Shown: positions 32,993-42,027, counted from the stretch's first letter. The stretch: 64,000 bases of DNA from VRUE01 sp963714155 (GCA_963714155.1 OY970236.1:558001-622000); one strand, 5' to 3'. A program made the numbers and translations. The notes: a model not told the origin generated them from the letters alone.

Positions 32993-34341
32993 AGGGAGAG
33001 GGGCTCTTCCAGGAGAGTACGAACCCGTGCCAGGAATTCGGCGGCGGGGGCGCCGTAGAGGATGCGGTGGTCGCAGGCGAGGTTGACGCGCATCAGGTGT
33101 GCAGTTGTGGTCTGGCTGTCACGGACGACGGGGCGCTCGCTGATCGCGCCGACGGCGAGAATTGCGGCTTGCGGTGGGTTGATCACGGCGGCGAAGCTGT
33201 CGATGCCGAACATCCCCAGGTTGGAGACGGTGAAGGTCGCCCCGGAGAGCTCCGGCGGGGTGATCTGGCCATCACGTACCCTCTGCGCCAGCGCCCTCGA
33301 GTCGCCGGCGATCTGCCGCAGGTTCTTCTGATCGGCATCGAAGATCGTCGGCACCACGAGCGCGTCGCGAGCCGCCACCGCAACGCCGACGTTGACCCGC
33401 GAGTAGAGCTCAAACCGCCCATCCCGGTAAGCCCCATTGGCCCGCGGGTGATCCCGCAGCGCCAGCGCACAGGCCTTGACAACCATGTCGTTGAACGACG
33501 GCACCACATCGCCCTCTTTCGCCCCAGCTTTGATCTGCGCTCGCGCCGCGACCAACCGGCTCATATCGATCTCAGCCTCGAGGTAGAAGTGCGGCGCCGT
33601 CGCCTTCGACTCCGACATCCGCCGGGCAACGGTCGATTGCAGCTTCGATGGATCTTCGTAGCTGACGGTTCCCTTGGCGGTTTCGGGACCAGGCGCAGCT
33701 GACGAGGGACCGACCGCAACATCCGCGGGGCCTGCCACGGCCTCGGGGGGTCCTGCGGGCGGGGGCTGCGCCTCCGTTCTCGGACCCCCCGAGTCCGCGC
33801 CACCCGCGGAAGCTGCCGCCCGCTCCACATCGGCCTTGACGATCCGTCCGCCAGGCCCGGAGCCTTCAAGCTGCGCCAGGTCCAGCTGCTTCTCCTTGGC
33901 AATCCGCCGGGCCACCGGCGACGCCTTCGGACGCTCGCCACCACCGTTTGCCCCGGCGGGGGCATTGATCGCTACGTCCGCGGGTGGCGCTGTAGGGGGT
34001 ACCGCCCCCGAGGAAGCTTTAGCTACCGCAGGGGGTGGTGGGTCCCCTGCAGCGACAGGACCCGCGGATGAAGCGGCCGATCCCTCGTCGTCCCGCCCGA
34101 CCGCATCCGAATCTCCCACCTTCGCAATCGGAGTCCCAATGACAACGGTCTCGCCCTCCTCGACGAGGATCTCGGAGAGCGTCCCGGCCACATCGCTTTC
34201 GTAAGCCATGTTCGCCTTGTCGGTCTCGATCTCCACCAGCTCATCCCCGACCGCAACCTCGTCGCCCACCTGCTTCAGCCACTGCAGGATCGTCCCCTCC
34301 TCCATCGAGTCGGACAACCTCGGCATTACGACGTCGGCCAT
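32983..34341 (-). CDS. pdhC: Dihydrolipoyl acyltransferase, E2 component of a 2-oxoacid dehydrogenase
   Basis: 452 residues; the ATG overlaps the E1-beta stop (TGATG), and a longer frame merging with pdhB in another frame is rejected. It has one lipoyl domain (1-80; lipoylated lysine in EIETDKANM), an Ala/Pro-rich linker, a peripheral-subunit-binding domain (ASPVARRIAKEKQLDLAQL, about 150-185), a second linker, and the catalytic acetyltransferase domain with DHRILYGAPAAEF, a variant of DHRxxDG. With E1 and E3 from the same operon it forms pyruvate (or branched-chain 2-oxoacid) dehydrogenase. Confidence 0.93.
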   Translation of the reverse strand: MADVVMPRLSDSMEEGTILQWLKQVGDEVAVGDELVEIETDKANMAYESDVAGTLSEILVEEGETVVIGTPIAKVGDSDAVGRDDEGSAASSAGPVAAGDPPPPAVAKASSGAVPPTAPPADVAINAPAGANGGGERPKASPVARRIAKEKQLDLAQLEGSGPGGRIVKADVERAAASAGGADSGGPRTEAQPPPAGPPEAVAGPADVAVGPSSAAPGPETAKGTVSYEDPSKLQSTVARRMSESKATAPHFYLEAEIDMSRLVAARAQIKAGAKEGDVVPSFNDMVVKACALALRDHPRANGAYRDGRFELYSRVNVGVAVAARDALVVPTIFDADQKNLRQIAGDSRALAQRVRDGQITPPELSGATFTVSNLGMFGIDSFAAVINPPQAAILAVGAISERPVVRDSQTTTAHLMRVNLACDHRILYGAPAAEFLARVRTLLEEPLSLAL

Positions 34342-35330
34342 CAGATCGACCCCTCCAAGGCGGCCAATGCCGCCTTCACCACGTGCTCCTCGTGCGGGAT
34401 CGCCGCCTGCTCCAGTCGCCGCGAGTAGGGCATGTGGACGTCGGCGCCGGTGACCCGCTGCACCGGCGCGTCGAGGTGGTCGAAGGCCTGCTCGGTGATC
34501 AGCGTCGCCAGGTTGGCACCGACGCCGCCGTGTGGCCAACCCTCCTCGACGATCACCGCCCGGTTGGTTTTGCGCACCGAGGCGAGGATCGTGTCGAGGT
34601 CGAGCGGGCGCAGGGTGCGGGGGTCGATCACCTCGGCCTCGGCCCCGTGCTTCTCGGCGAGCGTCTGCGCCGCCTCCGCGGCCGTATGGGCCATTTTGAG
34701 GATGCCGATGATGGTCACGTCCGTGCCCTCGCGCCGCACCGCGGCCTCGCCGAAGCGCAGCACCTCGTCGTCGTCCTCGGGCACCTCGCCGCGGGCGCCG
34801 TAGAGGCTCTCGTGCTCGATGAAGATCACCGGGTTGTCGTCGCGGATCGCCGTCTTCAGCAGCGCCTTGCCGTCGGCCGGGGTCGAGGGGCAGGCGACCA
34901 GCAGCCCCGGCACCTGCAGGAAGAGCGCCTCGAAGCTGTGCGAGTGGGTGGGGCCGAGCTGGTGGCCGCCACCGCCCGGCATCCGCACCACCATCGGCAC
35001 CCGCGCCTGGCCGTTGAACATGTAGGGGATCGCGGCCGCGTGGTTGACGATCTGGTCCAGCGCGAGCAGCGAGAAGTTGACCGTCATCAGCTCGACGACC
35101 GGCCGCAGCCCGCCCATCGCTGCACCCACGCCCGCCCCGACGATCGTGTTCTCGGAGATCGGCGTGTCGCGCACGCGCCGCTCGCCGAACTCGTCGAGCA
35201 GCCCTTCGGTCACCTTGAAGGCGCCCTGGAAGACGGCGACGTCCTCGCCCATCACCAGCACCGCCTCGTCGCGGCGCATCTCCTCGGCCATCGCGTCGCG
35301 CAGGGCCTCGCGCATGCGCAGCTCGGCCAT
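34341..35330 (-). CDS. pdhB: Pyruvate dehydrogenase E1 component, beta subunit
   Basis: 329 residues, normal for E1-beta. Transketolase pyrimidine-binding motifs are MGEDVAVFQGAFKVTEGL, RVRDTPISENTIVGAGVG and RMPGGGGHQLGPTHS, with a C-terminal LRPLDLDTI segment. It pairs with the alpha subunit to bind thiamine diphosphate at the interface. TGATG overlaps at both ends show tight coupling in the order alpha-beta-E2. Substrate (pyruvate versus branched-chain acids) cannot be decided from sequence alone; linkage to lpd favours a complete dedicated complex. Confidence 0.94.
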   Translation of the reverse strand: MAELRMREALRDAMAEEMRRDEAVLVMGEDVAVFQGAFKVTEGLLDEFGERRVRDTPISENTIVGAGVGAAMGGLRPVVELMTVNFSLLALDQIVNHAAAIPYMFNGQARVPMVVRMPGGGGHQLGPTHSHSFEALFLQVPGLLVACPSTPADGKALLKTAIRDDNPVIFIEHESLYGARGEVPEDDDEVLRFGEAAVRREGTDVTIIGILKMAHTAAEAAQTLAEKHGAEAEVIDPRTLRPLDLDTILASVRKTNRAVIVEEGWPHGGVGANLATLITEQAFDHLDAPVQRVTGADVHMPYSRRLEQAAIPHEEHVVKAALAALEGSI

Positions 35331-36517
35331 CAGTCCGCCGCCTCCTCGACCTCGCCGGCGACCTCGGGCTCGATGCCCTCCTGGGCGTCGCCGTGCGTCG
35401 CCGGGTTGGGGCGCGGCCCGTCGTCCTGCGCGGCGTAAGCGGCGCCGGCCTCGGCCAGCTCGCGGGCGGCGTCGGGCATGTTGCTCTCGCGCTCGCCGCG
35501 GTGCGGCTCCGGGCTGCGCTCGTCAACCGCGTACCAGCCCTCATCACCACCGAGCACGTAGAGGTTCTCGTAGAGCGTGTCGAGCGCTGGCTCGGGCGAG
35601 GCCTCGGCGAACTCGACCGCCGCCAGCACCGTCTCCTCCGCCTTGTCGCGCACCGCCTGCACCTCGCGCTCGCCGAGCACGCCGGCCTCGACGCAGCTCC
35701 GCGCGAAGCTCTCGATCGGGTCGCGCTCACGCCACTCCTCGACCTCCTCGCGCTCGCGGTAGACCTCGGGGTCGGCGGCGGAGTGGCCGCGGTAACGGTA
35801 GGTGAAGGCCTCGATCAGGGTGGGGCGACGATCCTCGCGCGCCAGCCCTATCCCCTCGGCGACGCTCTCGCGCACCGCCATCACGTCCATGCCGTCGATC
35901 CGCTGCCCCGGGATGCCGTAGCCCTCGGCCTTCTTCGAGAGGTCGGTCTGGGCCGAGTGGCGCTCGACTGAGGTGCCCATCCCGTAGAGGTTGTTCTCGA
36001 CCAGGAAGAGGATCGGCAGGCTCCAGAGCGCCGCCAGGTTCATCGTCTCGCCGAAGTTGCCGGCGTTGGAGGCGCCGTCGCCGAACATGCAGACGGTGAC
36101 CGCGTCTTCGCCCTTGAAGTCGGAGGAGAGCGCCAGCCCGGCCGCGATCGGCAGGTTGCCGCCGACGATCCCGTAGCCGCCCATGAAGCGGCGCTCGGCG
36201 TCGAAGATGTGCATCGAGCCGCCGCGCCCGCCGCTGGTCCCGTCGACGCGGCCGAAGAGCTCGGCCATCACCCGCTTGGGGTCGGTGCCGCGAGCGATCG
36301 CGTGGCCGTGCGTGCGGTAGGTGCCGATCAGGTAGTCCTCCTCGCGCATCACCGAGGTGGTGCCGACGATCGTCGCCTCCTCGCCGATCGCCAGGTGCAG
36401 GAAACCGCCGGCTTTGGCCCGCTGGTACTGGCGCCCCGCCTCCTCCTCGAAGCGGCGGATCAGCGCCATGCGGGCGAGGAGCTCGTAGGAGGTGGTGGCG
36501 TCAGGCAAATCTGCCAT
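35330..36517 (-). CDS. pdhA: Pyruvate dehydrogenase E1 component, alpha subunit
   Basis: 395 residues starting MADLPDATTSYELL; an upstream extension to 36592 is non-homologous. The thiamine-diphosphate motif GDGASNAGNFGETMNLAALW and the loop YRYRGHSAADPEVYR with the phosphorylation-loop histidine are present. The C-terminal 70 residues (after VLGGDEGWYAVDERSPEPHR) extend beyond the usual end and are acidic and low-complexity. It catalyses decarboxylation of the 2-oxoacid and reductive acylation of the E2 lipoyl group. Confidence 0.94.
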   Translation of the reverse strand: MADLPDATTSYELLARMALIRRFEEEAGRQYQRAKAGGFLHLAIGEEATIVGTTSVMREEDYLIGTYRTHGHAIARGTDPKRVMAELFGRVDGTSGGRGGSMHIFDAERRFMGGYGIVGGNLPIAAGLALSSDFKGEDAVTVCMFGDGASNAGNFGETMNLAALWSLPILFLVENNLYGMGTSVERHSAQTDLSKKAEGYGIPGQRIDGMDVMAVRESVAEGIGLAREDRRPTLIEAFTYRYRGHSAADPEVYREREEVEEWRERDPIESFARSCVEAGVLGEREVQAVRDKAEETVLAAVEFAEASPEPALDTLYENLYVLGGDEGWYAVDERSPEPHRGERESNMPDAARELAEAGAAYAAQDDGPRPNPATHGDAQEGIEPEVAGEVEEAAD

Positions 36518-36527
36518 TGAGGCCACC

Positions 36528-37127
36528 TTAGCTAGCCGCGGCGACCGCCTGCTCGACTTGGTCGTCTCCCCAGAAGACCCGCTCGCCGACAACCAGCGAG
36601 GGAACGCCGCTGACGCCCCGCTCGGCGGCCGAATCCGTCGCCTCGCGCAGGGCGTTCTTGACGTGTTCGGTTTCCACCGCCTTGAGCAGCGCCTTGGGAT
36701 GCAGCTCGCAGCCGGCGGCGGCGATCAGCACGTTGTCGGGCTCGCTGAGGTCGCGCCCGGCGACGAAGGCCTGGCGGAAGGCGGCGAGGGCGAAGGAGAC
36801 GGTGCGCCCGGTCTGCTTGGCGAAGGTCGCCGCCCGCATCGCCATCAGCATGTTTCCGGGCCACGGCTCGGGCCAGGCCAGCGGCGGCAGCCCGTACTCG
36901 GCGGCGCGCCGCTGCACCTCGGCGATGCCGGCCTCGCGCGCCGGCCCATTACCCCAGGAGTCACGCTCGAAGTGGCGGAACAGCCCGCCGAGCAGGACTG
37001 GCTGCCACTCGGGCTGCTCCTGCCCCGCTTCGGTGAAGAGCGCGCTGACCCGCTCCGCGGTCAGGTACGCGTAGGGCGAACCGAGGTCGAAGTAGAAGGT
37101 CGCCCTAGGCGTGGATGGCCCAGCCAT
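36528..37127 (-). CDS. DsbA-family/2-hydroxychromene-2-carboxylate isomerase-like protein
   Basis: 199 residues with a thioredoxin-like fold of the GST-kappa/HCCA isomerase type: FYFDLGSPYAYLTAERV at the N-terminus, with serine instead of a CXXC pair, a helical insert, and GVSGVPSLVVGERVFWGDDQ near the end. Relatives isomerise hydroxychromene carboxylates or act on glutathione/mycothiol conjugates. The gene is embedded in the pdh operon between lpd and pdhA, and its start lies 23 bases inside the lpd gene. The link to 2-oxoacid dehydrogenase is unexplained. Confidence 0.85.
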   Translation of the reverse strand: MAGPSTPRATFYFDLGSPYAYLTAERVSALFTEAGQEQPEWQPVLLGGLFRHFERDSWGNGPAREAGIAEVQRRAAEYGLPPLAWPEPWPGNMLMAMRAATFAKQTGRTVSFALAAFRQAFVAGRDLSEPDNVLIAAAGCELHPKALLKAVETEHVKNALREATDSAAERGVSGVPSLVVGERVFWGDDQVEQAVAAAS

Positions 37128-38472
37128 CGACCGCCCGTGCCGCGTCGAGGATCGCCTCGGAGATCGTCGGGTGGGGGTGGACGATCTGGGCCAGCTCCTG
37201 GTAGCCGCCCTCCAGCGCCATCGTCGCGACCAGCTCGGCGATCATGTCGCAGGCGCGGTTGCCGACGATGTGGGCGCCGAGCAGCTCGCCGTACTTGGAG
37301 TCGACGACGAGCTTGACCAAGCCGTCCTTGTCGTCGTAGACGGTCGCTCCGCCGACGCCGCCGAGCTTCTGCTTGCCGACCTTGACGTCGTGCCCGGCCT
37401 CCTTTGCCGCCGCCTCGGTGAGACCGACGCTGGCGACCTGCGGGTGGCAGAAGGTTGCCCCGGCGACGAGGTTCTGATCGACCGGGTGGGCTGGCTCTCC
37501 CGCCGCGTGCTCGACCGCGACGACGCCCTCCTCGGAGGCCTTGTGAGCGAGCGCCTTGGCATTGACCAGGTCGCCGATCGCGTAGACCTTGGGATTCGAA
37601 GTGCGGTTGTACTCGTCGACCTTGACCTTGCCCTTCTCGGTCAGCTCGACCCCGGCGCCCTCGAGGCCGAGGCCCTCGACGTCGGGAGCGCGGCCGCCGG
37701 CGATGCAGAGGTAGTCGACCTCGATCTTCTCCTCGCCGTAGCTGAGCTTGACCGAGCCCTCGCCCGCCTCGACGTCGCTGACCGGCGTGCCGGTGGAGAT
37801 CGTCACGTTCTGCTTCTTGAAGGCGCGCTCGACCACGCGGGCCATGTCCTTGTCCTCGGCGGGGAGGATCTGGTCGAGCATCTCGATCAGCACCACCTCG
37901 GTGCCGAAGCGGCCGTAGGCGGAAGCGATCTCGCAGCCAGAGGCGCCGGCGCCGGCAACGGCGATCTTCTTTGGCTGCTCGGGCAGGGACCAGGCGCCCC
38001 AGGTGTCGACGACGCGACCGCCGAACTCGACCCCGGGGATCGGCAGCGCGACCGAGCCGGTGGCGAGCACGACCGTGCCCGCCTCGTAGACCTCGTCGCC
38101 GACCTTGACGTTGCCCTCGGGCGTGAGTGAGCCGACGCCCTCGATCAGCGCGATCTTGTTCTTGTCCCAGAGCATCTTCACCCCGCTGGAGAGCGACTCC
38201 GAGACCGAGGCACGGCGCTTGCCCAGCGCCTCCCAGTCGATCGAGACGTCCTTGGCGACGACGCCGAGCTCCGCGCCCTCGCGCGCCTGCTCGTAGATCT
38301 CCGCCGTGCGCAGCACGGTCTTGGCCGGGATGCAGGCGTAGTTGAGGCAGCGCCCGCCGGCCTTGTCGCGCTCGACAACCGCGGTTTTCTTGCCCAGCTG
38401 GGCGGCACGGATCGCGGCCACATAGCCGCCCGGGCCCCCGCCGATGACGATCACGTCGTAGGAATCTGCCAC
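37105..38472 (-). CDS. lpdA: Dihydrolipoyl dehydrogenase (E3)
   Basis: 455 residues. FAD site VIVIGGGPGGYVAAIRAA; redox disulfide in GGRCLNYACIPAK (the usual form is GGTCLNxGCIPSK); NAD site VAGAGASGCEIASAYGRFG; second FAD motif VYAIGDLVN; and the catalytic base HPHPTISEA near the C-terminus. It reoxidises dihydrolipoamide of E2 with NAD+. It is first in the operon lpd, HCCA-like, pdhA, pdhB, pdhC. The Thr-to-Arg and Gly-to-Ala changes around the disulfide are conservative. Confidence 0.95.
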   Translation of the reverse strand: MADSYDVIVIGGGPGGYVAAIRAAQLGKKTAVVERDKAGGRCLNYACIPAKTVLRTAEIYEQAREGAELGVVAKDVSIDWEALGKRRASVSESLSSGVKMLWDKNKIALIEGVGSLTPEGNVKVGDEVYEAGTVVLATGSVALPIPGVEFGGRVVDTWGAWSLPEQPKKIAVAGAGASGCEIASAYGRFGTEVVLIEMLDQILPAEDKDMARVVERAFKKQNVTISTGTPVSDVEAGEGSVKLSYGEEKIEVDYLCIAGGRAPDVEGLGLEGAGVELTEKGKVKVDEYNRTSNPKVYAIGDLVNAKALAHKASEEGVVAVEHAAGEPAHPVDQNLVAGATFCHPQVASVGLTEAAAKEAGHDVKVGKQKLGGVGGATVYDDKDGLVKLVVDSKYGELLGAHIVGNRACDMIAELVATMALEGGYQELAQIVHPHPTISEAILDAARAVDGWAIHA

Positions 38473-38494
38473 TGCACCTCAGCCTATAGAAGTG

Positions 38495-38541
38495 TTCCGG
38501 TGCGCTTTATGTGGCCCACGGCCACATAAAGCGCACCGGAA
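38495..38541. terminator. 22-bp perfect hairpin, copy 1 of a repeated intergenic palindrome
   Basis: Perfect 22-base arms (beginning TTCCGGTGCGCTTTATGTGG) around a 3-base loop, between the start of lpd and the end of the next minus-strand gene. It resembles the hairpins at 59683-59729 (20-bp arms, same sequence) and 56139-56185 (degenerate). It is likely a terminator spread as a repeat family. Confidence 0.75.
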
Positions 38542-38547
38542 CGATGT

Positions 38548-39045
38548 TCATTCCCTGGTCGGCATCTGGATCCGCGCCATTGCCTTGACCATGAAGTAGA
38601 AGAAGGTGCCGGCGACGGCCAGCAGGGCGAGGGTGGCGAGCACCTGGGTGACGGTTGCCGCCTGCAGGGCGAGGCCGTAGACGGCGCTGAAGATGAGGAA
38701 GACGAGGACCAGCTGGAAGCCCAGCACGGCCCAGTAGCGGGCGCGCCACATTCCCCAGGCCATCAGTCCCATCAGCAGTGCCGGCGCCAGCACCTGGATG
38801 AAGCGCGGTTTCTCGCCGTTGACCTCGGTGCCGACGAGGTAGCTGACGATGATCGAGAGCGCGACCAGGGCGGAAACGAGGGCGCCGATCGTCACCACCC
38901 GCGGCCGCTCGCCCGCGGCCAGCGGGTCGAGCGCTTCGCGCGCTTCCTGGTTGCGTTCCTCGGCCCGGGCGTAGCCGCGCTCCATCCGCTCGCGCGGTGT
39001 CGGGGAAGCGCCGCGCTGCTTGCGCTTGCGTGGGTGCTCAGCCAC
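38548..39045 (-). CDS. Four-helix membrane protein, function unknown
   Basis: 165 residues from a GTG inside the end of thiE (8-base overlap). A basic, Arg-rich N-terminus (RKRKQRGASPTPRERMERGY) precedes four hydrophobic helices at about 50-70, 83-100, 105-125 and 130-152. There is no signal cleavage site or known domain. Coupling to thiE may be only positional. It is followed immediately by the 22-bp hairpin, so it ends the thiE transcript. Confidence 0.65.
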   Translation of the reverse strand: MAEHPRKRKQRGASPTPRERMERGYARAEERNQEAREALDPLAAGERPRVVTIGALVSALVALSIIVSYLVGTEVNGEKPRFIQVLAPALLMGLMAWGMWRARYWAVLGFQLVLVFLIFSAVYGLALQAATVTQVLATLALLAVAGTFFYFMVKAMARIQMPTRE

Positions 39046-39745
39046 CGGGAGCTACTTCCCCGGCGGCGAAGCCGCCGCGCAGAGATTCAGCCGCCGCGGC
39101 GGGATCCGCGGCGTCGCGGATCGCCCGCACGACGCAGAGCCGCCTGGCGCCGGCCTCGATGACCTCGGCAGCGTTTGACGCGTCGATGCCGCCGATCGCG
39201 AAGAAGGGATGCGGCGCGGCGCTGGCTGCGTGTGAGATCAATCCGAGGCCGACCGCGGGTCGCCCCTGCTTCGTCGGCGTCTCCCAGATCGGGCCGACGC
39301 TGATGTAGTCGACGGGCGCCTCGGCGGACGCCGCGATCTGCTCCTCGGAGTGGGTCGAGAGCCCGATGATCGCGTCGGGGCCGAGCAGCGTCCGCGCCTC
39401 CGTAGCCGCCAGATCGTCCTGCCCTACGTGGACCCCGTCGGCATCACAGGTGCGCGCCAGGTCGGGGTCGTCGTTGACGATGAAGAGGGCGCTGTAGGTG
39501 TCGCAGAGGCGGCGGAAGGTCTGCGCAGCGAGCTCGACCTCACGCCGCGGCAGGGTCTTCTCGCGCAGCTGCACGATGTCGACTCCCCCGCGCAGGGCGG
39601 CGGCCAGCAGGGGCTCGGGATCCTCGCCATTGGGGCGCGCCTCGATGCAGAGATATAGCCGCGCCGTGCGCAGTCGCTCGCGGCGCAGCGGTCCCTCGCC
39701 CTCGGGTGGTGCCAAGCTCACCCGCTGATTATCGCCGTCCTGCAT
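39038..39745 (-). CDS. thiE: Thiamine-phosphate synthase ThiE
   Basis: 235 residues, TIM barrel. It joins HMP-pyrophosphate with the thiazole phosphate. Motifs: VDIVQLREKTLPRREV, FIVNDDPDLARTCDADGVHV, GQDDL, IGLSTHSEEQI, YISVGPIWETPTKQG and FFAIGGIDASNAAEV. The N-terminal 25 residues are charged and outside the barrel. It is divergent from thiO, which carries a TPP riboswitch; thiE itself has no riboswitch in its 5' region. Confidence 0.94.
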   Translation of the reverse strand: MQDGDNQRVSLAPPEGEGPLRRERLRTARLYLCIEARPNGEDPEPLLAAALRGGVDIVQLREKTLPRREVELAAQTFRRLCDTYSALFIVNDDPDLARTCDADGVHVGQDDLAATEARTLLGPDAIIGLSTHSEEQIAASAEAPVDYISVGPIWETPTKQGRPAVGLGLISHAASAAPHPFFAIGGIDASNAAEVIEAGARRLCVVRAIRDAADPAAAAESLRGGFAAGEVAPGG

Positions 39746-39778
39746 TGAATGGGGTGATGGACGGGTAGCATCGGAGAA

Positions 39779-39866
39779 GTAAACGGGAGCCCACGAGGCT
39801 GAGAGGGTGGCAACGAGGCCACCGACCGTCTGGACCTGATCCGGGTAATGCCGGCGGAGGCAAGGC
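39779..39866 (+). promoter_or_regulatory. TPP riboswitch (THI box) controlling thiO-thiSG
   Basis: The conserved CTGAGA (39799-39804) and ACCTGATCCGGGTAATGCCG (39834-39853) cores of the thiamine-pyrophosphate aptamer are present with the expected spacing. The 3' end contains GGAGG (39856-39860), the ribosome site for the TTG start at 39867, so control is probably by blocking translation initiation when TPP is bound. Confidence 0.95.
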
Positions 39867-41015
39867 TTGAGCGATAGAGGCAGCTATGACGCAGTGATCG
39901 TTGGCGGTGGAGTGATCGGTCTCTGCTGCGCCTGGCGGCTTGCCCAGAGTGGTGCGAAGACCGTGGTGCTCGATTGCGCCGAGCCACCCGCAGGCGCCAC
40001 CCGCGTCGCCGCCGGCATGCTGGCGCCGATCGGCGAGCTCGCTTTCGGCGAGCCCGAGCTGTTGCGGATGACGATCGCCGCGGCTGAGCTCTACCCCGAC
40101 TTCATCGCCGAGCTGGAGGCTGCCGCCGAGCTCAGCACCGGCTACGCCCGCCACGGCGCCCTGCACATCGCCCTCGATCGCGACGAGGCTTCCGAGCTGC
40201 GCCGCGTGCACGACCTGCAGTGCTCGCTGGGCCTCGGCGCCGAGTGGTTGCCGCCGCGCCGCTGCCGCGAGCTCGAGCCCGGCCTCACCCCGTCCTTCAA
40301 CGGCGGGGTCCACGCGCCCGACGAGGCCGCGGTCGACCCACGGCGGATGACCGCGGCCCTGCTCACGGCCCTCGCCGGCGTCGGCGTCGAGGTGCGCAGC
40401 GGCACCGACGTGGTTGCGCCCCTGTTGGCCGGCGAGCGCCTGGAAGGAGTGCGCACGGGCTCCGGCGAGGAGCTGTTGGCTAGCCACGTCATCCTCGCCA
40501 CTGGCGCCTGGGCCGGCGCCGAGGGCTGGCTGCCGGAGGGGGCCCGGCCCCCGGTGCGCCCGGTCAAAGGCGAGATCCTCGAGCTGCGCTCCGCCGATGG
40601 ACAGCCGCCCTGCGAGCGGATCGTCGCCTCCGAGCGGGTCTACCTGGTGCCGCGTCCCGACGGCCGCTTGATCGTCGGCGCGACGACCGCGGAGCGTGGC
40701 TTCGACGCGACGGTCACCGCCGGCGGGGTCCACGAGCTCCTGCGCGAGGCCTACCGCCTGCTGCCCGACGTGGCCGAGATGGAGCTGGTCGAGTCGATGG
40801 CCGGGCTGCGACCGGGCACGCCCGACAACCTGCCGCTGATCGGTCCCGGCGCGCTCGACGGGCTCATCCTCGCTTGCGGGCATTACCGCAACGGCATCCT
40901 GCTGGCGCCGCTGACGGGCGAAGCCGTGGCCGACTTGATCGCAACGGGTGAGCTGCCGGACTCGGTCGCCCCTGCCAACCCGGAGCGCCTGGTCGGCGTA
41001 GGGGTGGGGGGATGA
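39867..41015 (+). CDS. thiO: Glycine oxidase ThiO
   Basis: 382 residues from TTG 39867, 6 bases after the GGAGG inside the riboswitch. FAD-dependent oxidase: N-terminal dinucleotide motif YDAVIVGGGVIGLCCAWRLA, then ATRVAAGMLAPI, and C-terminal GLRPGTPDNLPLIGPG and CGHYRNGILLAPLTG. ThiO oxidises glycine to the imine used for the thiazole ring. The ATGA overlap with thiSG puts both under TPP control. Length and motifs are normal. Confidence 0.93.
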   Translation: MSDRGSYDAVIVGGGVIGLCCAWRLAQSGAKTVVLDCAEPPAGATRVAAGMLAPIGELAFGEPELLRMTIAAAELYPDFIAELEAAAELSTGYARHGALHIALDRDEASELRRVHDLQCSLGLGAEWLPPRRCRELEPGLTPSFNGGVHAPDEAAVDPRRMTAALLTALAGVGVEVRSGTDVVAPLLAGERLEGVRTGSGEELLASHVILATGAWAGAEGWLPEGARPPVRPVKGEILELRSADGQPPCERIVASERVYLVPRPDGRLIVGATTAERGFDATVTAGGVHELLREAYRLLPDVAEMELVESMAGLRPGTPDNLPLIGPGALDGLILACGHYRNGILLAPLTGEAVADLIATGELPDSVAPANPERLVGVGVGG

Positions 41016-41983
41016 GGATCGAGCTCAACGGCCAGGCGCACGAGCTGGCCACCGACGCCACGCTCGCTGACGCCGTGCGCGCCGCCGGTGCGGCGGACGC
41101 CCGCGGAGTCGCCGTCGCCCTCGACGGCGAGGTCGCCCCCCGCGGGGAGTGGGTGCAGACGCCCTTGGCGGAGGGCAGCAAGGTCGAGGTGCTGGCGGCG
41201 ATCCAGGGCGGTGCCGAGGGCTGGGAGCTGGCCGGGCGAGCGTGGAACTCGCGCCTGATCGCCGGCACCGGCGGCTTCCGCTCCCTGGAGCAGATGGAGG
41301 CGGCGCTGGCCGCCTCCGGTGCCGAGATCGTCACCGTGGCGCTGCGCCGCATCGACCCCGACGCCAAGGGCTCGGTGCTTGACGTGCTCGACAAGCTCGG
41401 CCTCGTCGCCCTCCCCAACACGGCCGGTTGCTACACCGCCCGCGACGCGGTCCGCACCGCCCAACTCGCCCGCGAGGCCTTCGAGACCGACTGGATCAAG
41501 CTCGAGGTGATCGGCGACGACCGCACCCTCTTCCCCGACGCGGTCGAGCTGCTCGACGCCGCCGAGACCCTGGTCGGCGAGGGCTTCACCGTCCTTCCCT
41601 ACACCAACGACGATCCGATCCTCGCCCGTCGCCTCGAGGAGGCCGGCTGCGCCGCGGTGATGCCGCTCGGCTCGCCGATCGGCTCCGGCGCCGGCATTCG
41701 CAACCCGTACAACATCGCGATCATCACCGAGCGTGCCGGCGTGCCGGTGATCCTCGACGCCGGCATCGGCACCGCCTCCGATGCCGCCCTGGCGATGGAG
41801 CTGGGCTGCAGCGCGGTGATGGCCGCCAGCTCGATCTTCGGCGCCGCCGACCCGGTGGCGATGGCCACCGCCCTGCGGCTCGGCGTCGAGGCGGGTCACG
41901 AGGCCCGCGGCGCCGGCCGCATCCCCCGTCGCACCCACGCCGAGGCCTCCACCCCCGAGCAGGGCCTGCCCGAACTTTCCTGA
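41012..41983 (+). CDS. thiSG: ThiS-ThiG fusion: sulfur carrier plus thiazole synthase
   Basis: 323 residues. Residues 1-67 are ThiS (MRIELNGQAHELATDATLAD, ending VEVLAAIQGG). They continue without a stop into ThiG (WELAGRAWNSRLIAGTGGF, catalytic lysine in DWIKLEVIGDD, and GTASDAALAMELGCSAVMA). ThiS normally needs a free C-terminal Gly-Gly for thiocarboxylation; here GG is followed by AEGWEL. Either the protein is cleaved after GG or sulfur transfer occurs differently. It is translationally coupled to thiO under the TPP riboswitch. Confidence 0.88.
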   Translation: MRIELNGQAHELATDATLADAVRAAGAADARGVAVALDGEVAPRGEWVQTPLAEGSKVEVLAAIQGGAEGWELAGRAWNSRLIAGTGGFRSLEQMEAALAASGAEIVTVALRRIDPDAKGSVLDVLDKLGLVALPNTAGCYTARDAVRTAQLAREAFETDWIKLEVIGDDRTLFPDAVELLDAAETLVGEGFTVLPYTNDDPILARRLEEAGCAAVMPLGSPIGSGAGIRNPYNIAIITERAGVPVILDAGIGTASDAALAMELGCSAVMAASSIFGAADPVAMATALRLGVEAGHEARGAGRIPRRTHAEASTPEQGLPELS

Positions 41984-42027
41984 CCGCAGCCCCGAGTCCC
42001 CGGCGCCCGATTACCATTGACCGCTGA

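Noticed and set aside
32983..35730. A 915-codon frame covering the E2 gene and the region of E1-beta
   Set aside because: Only codons from 34341 downstream encode E2; the upstream part is an arginine-rich shadow of pdhB in another frame.
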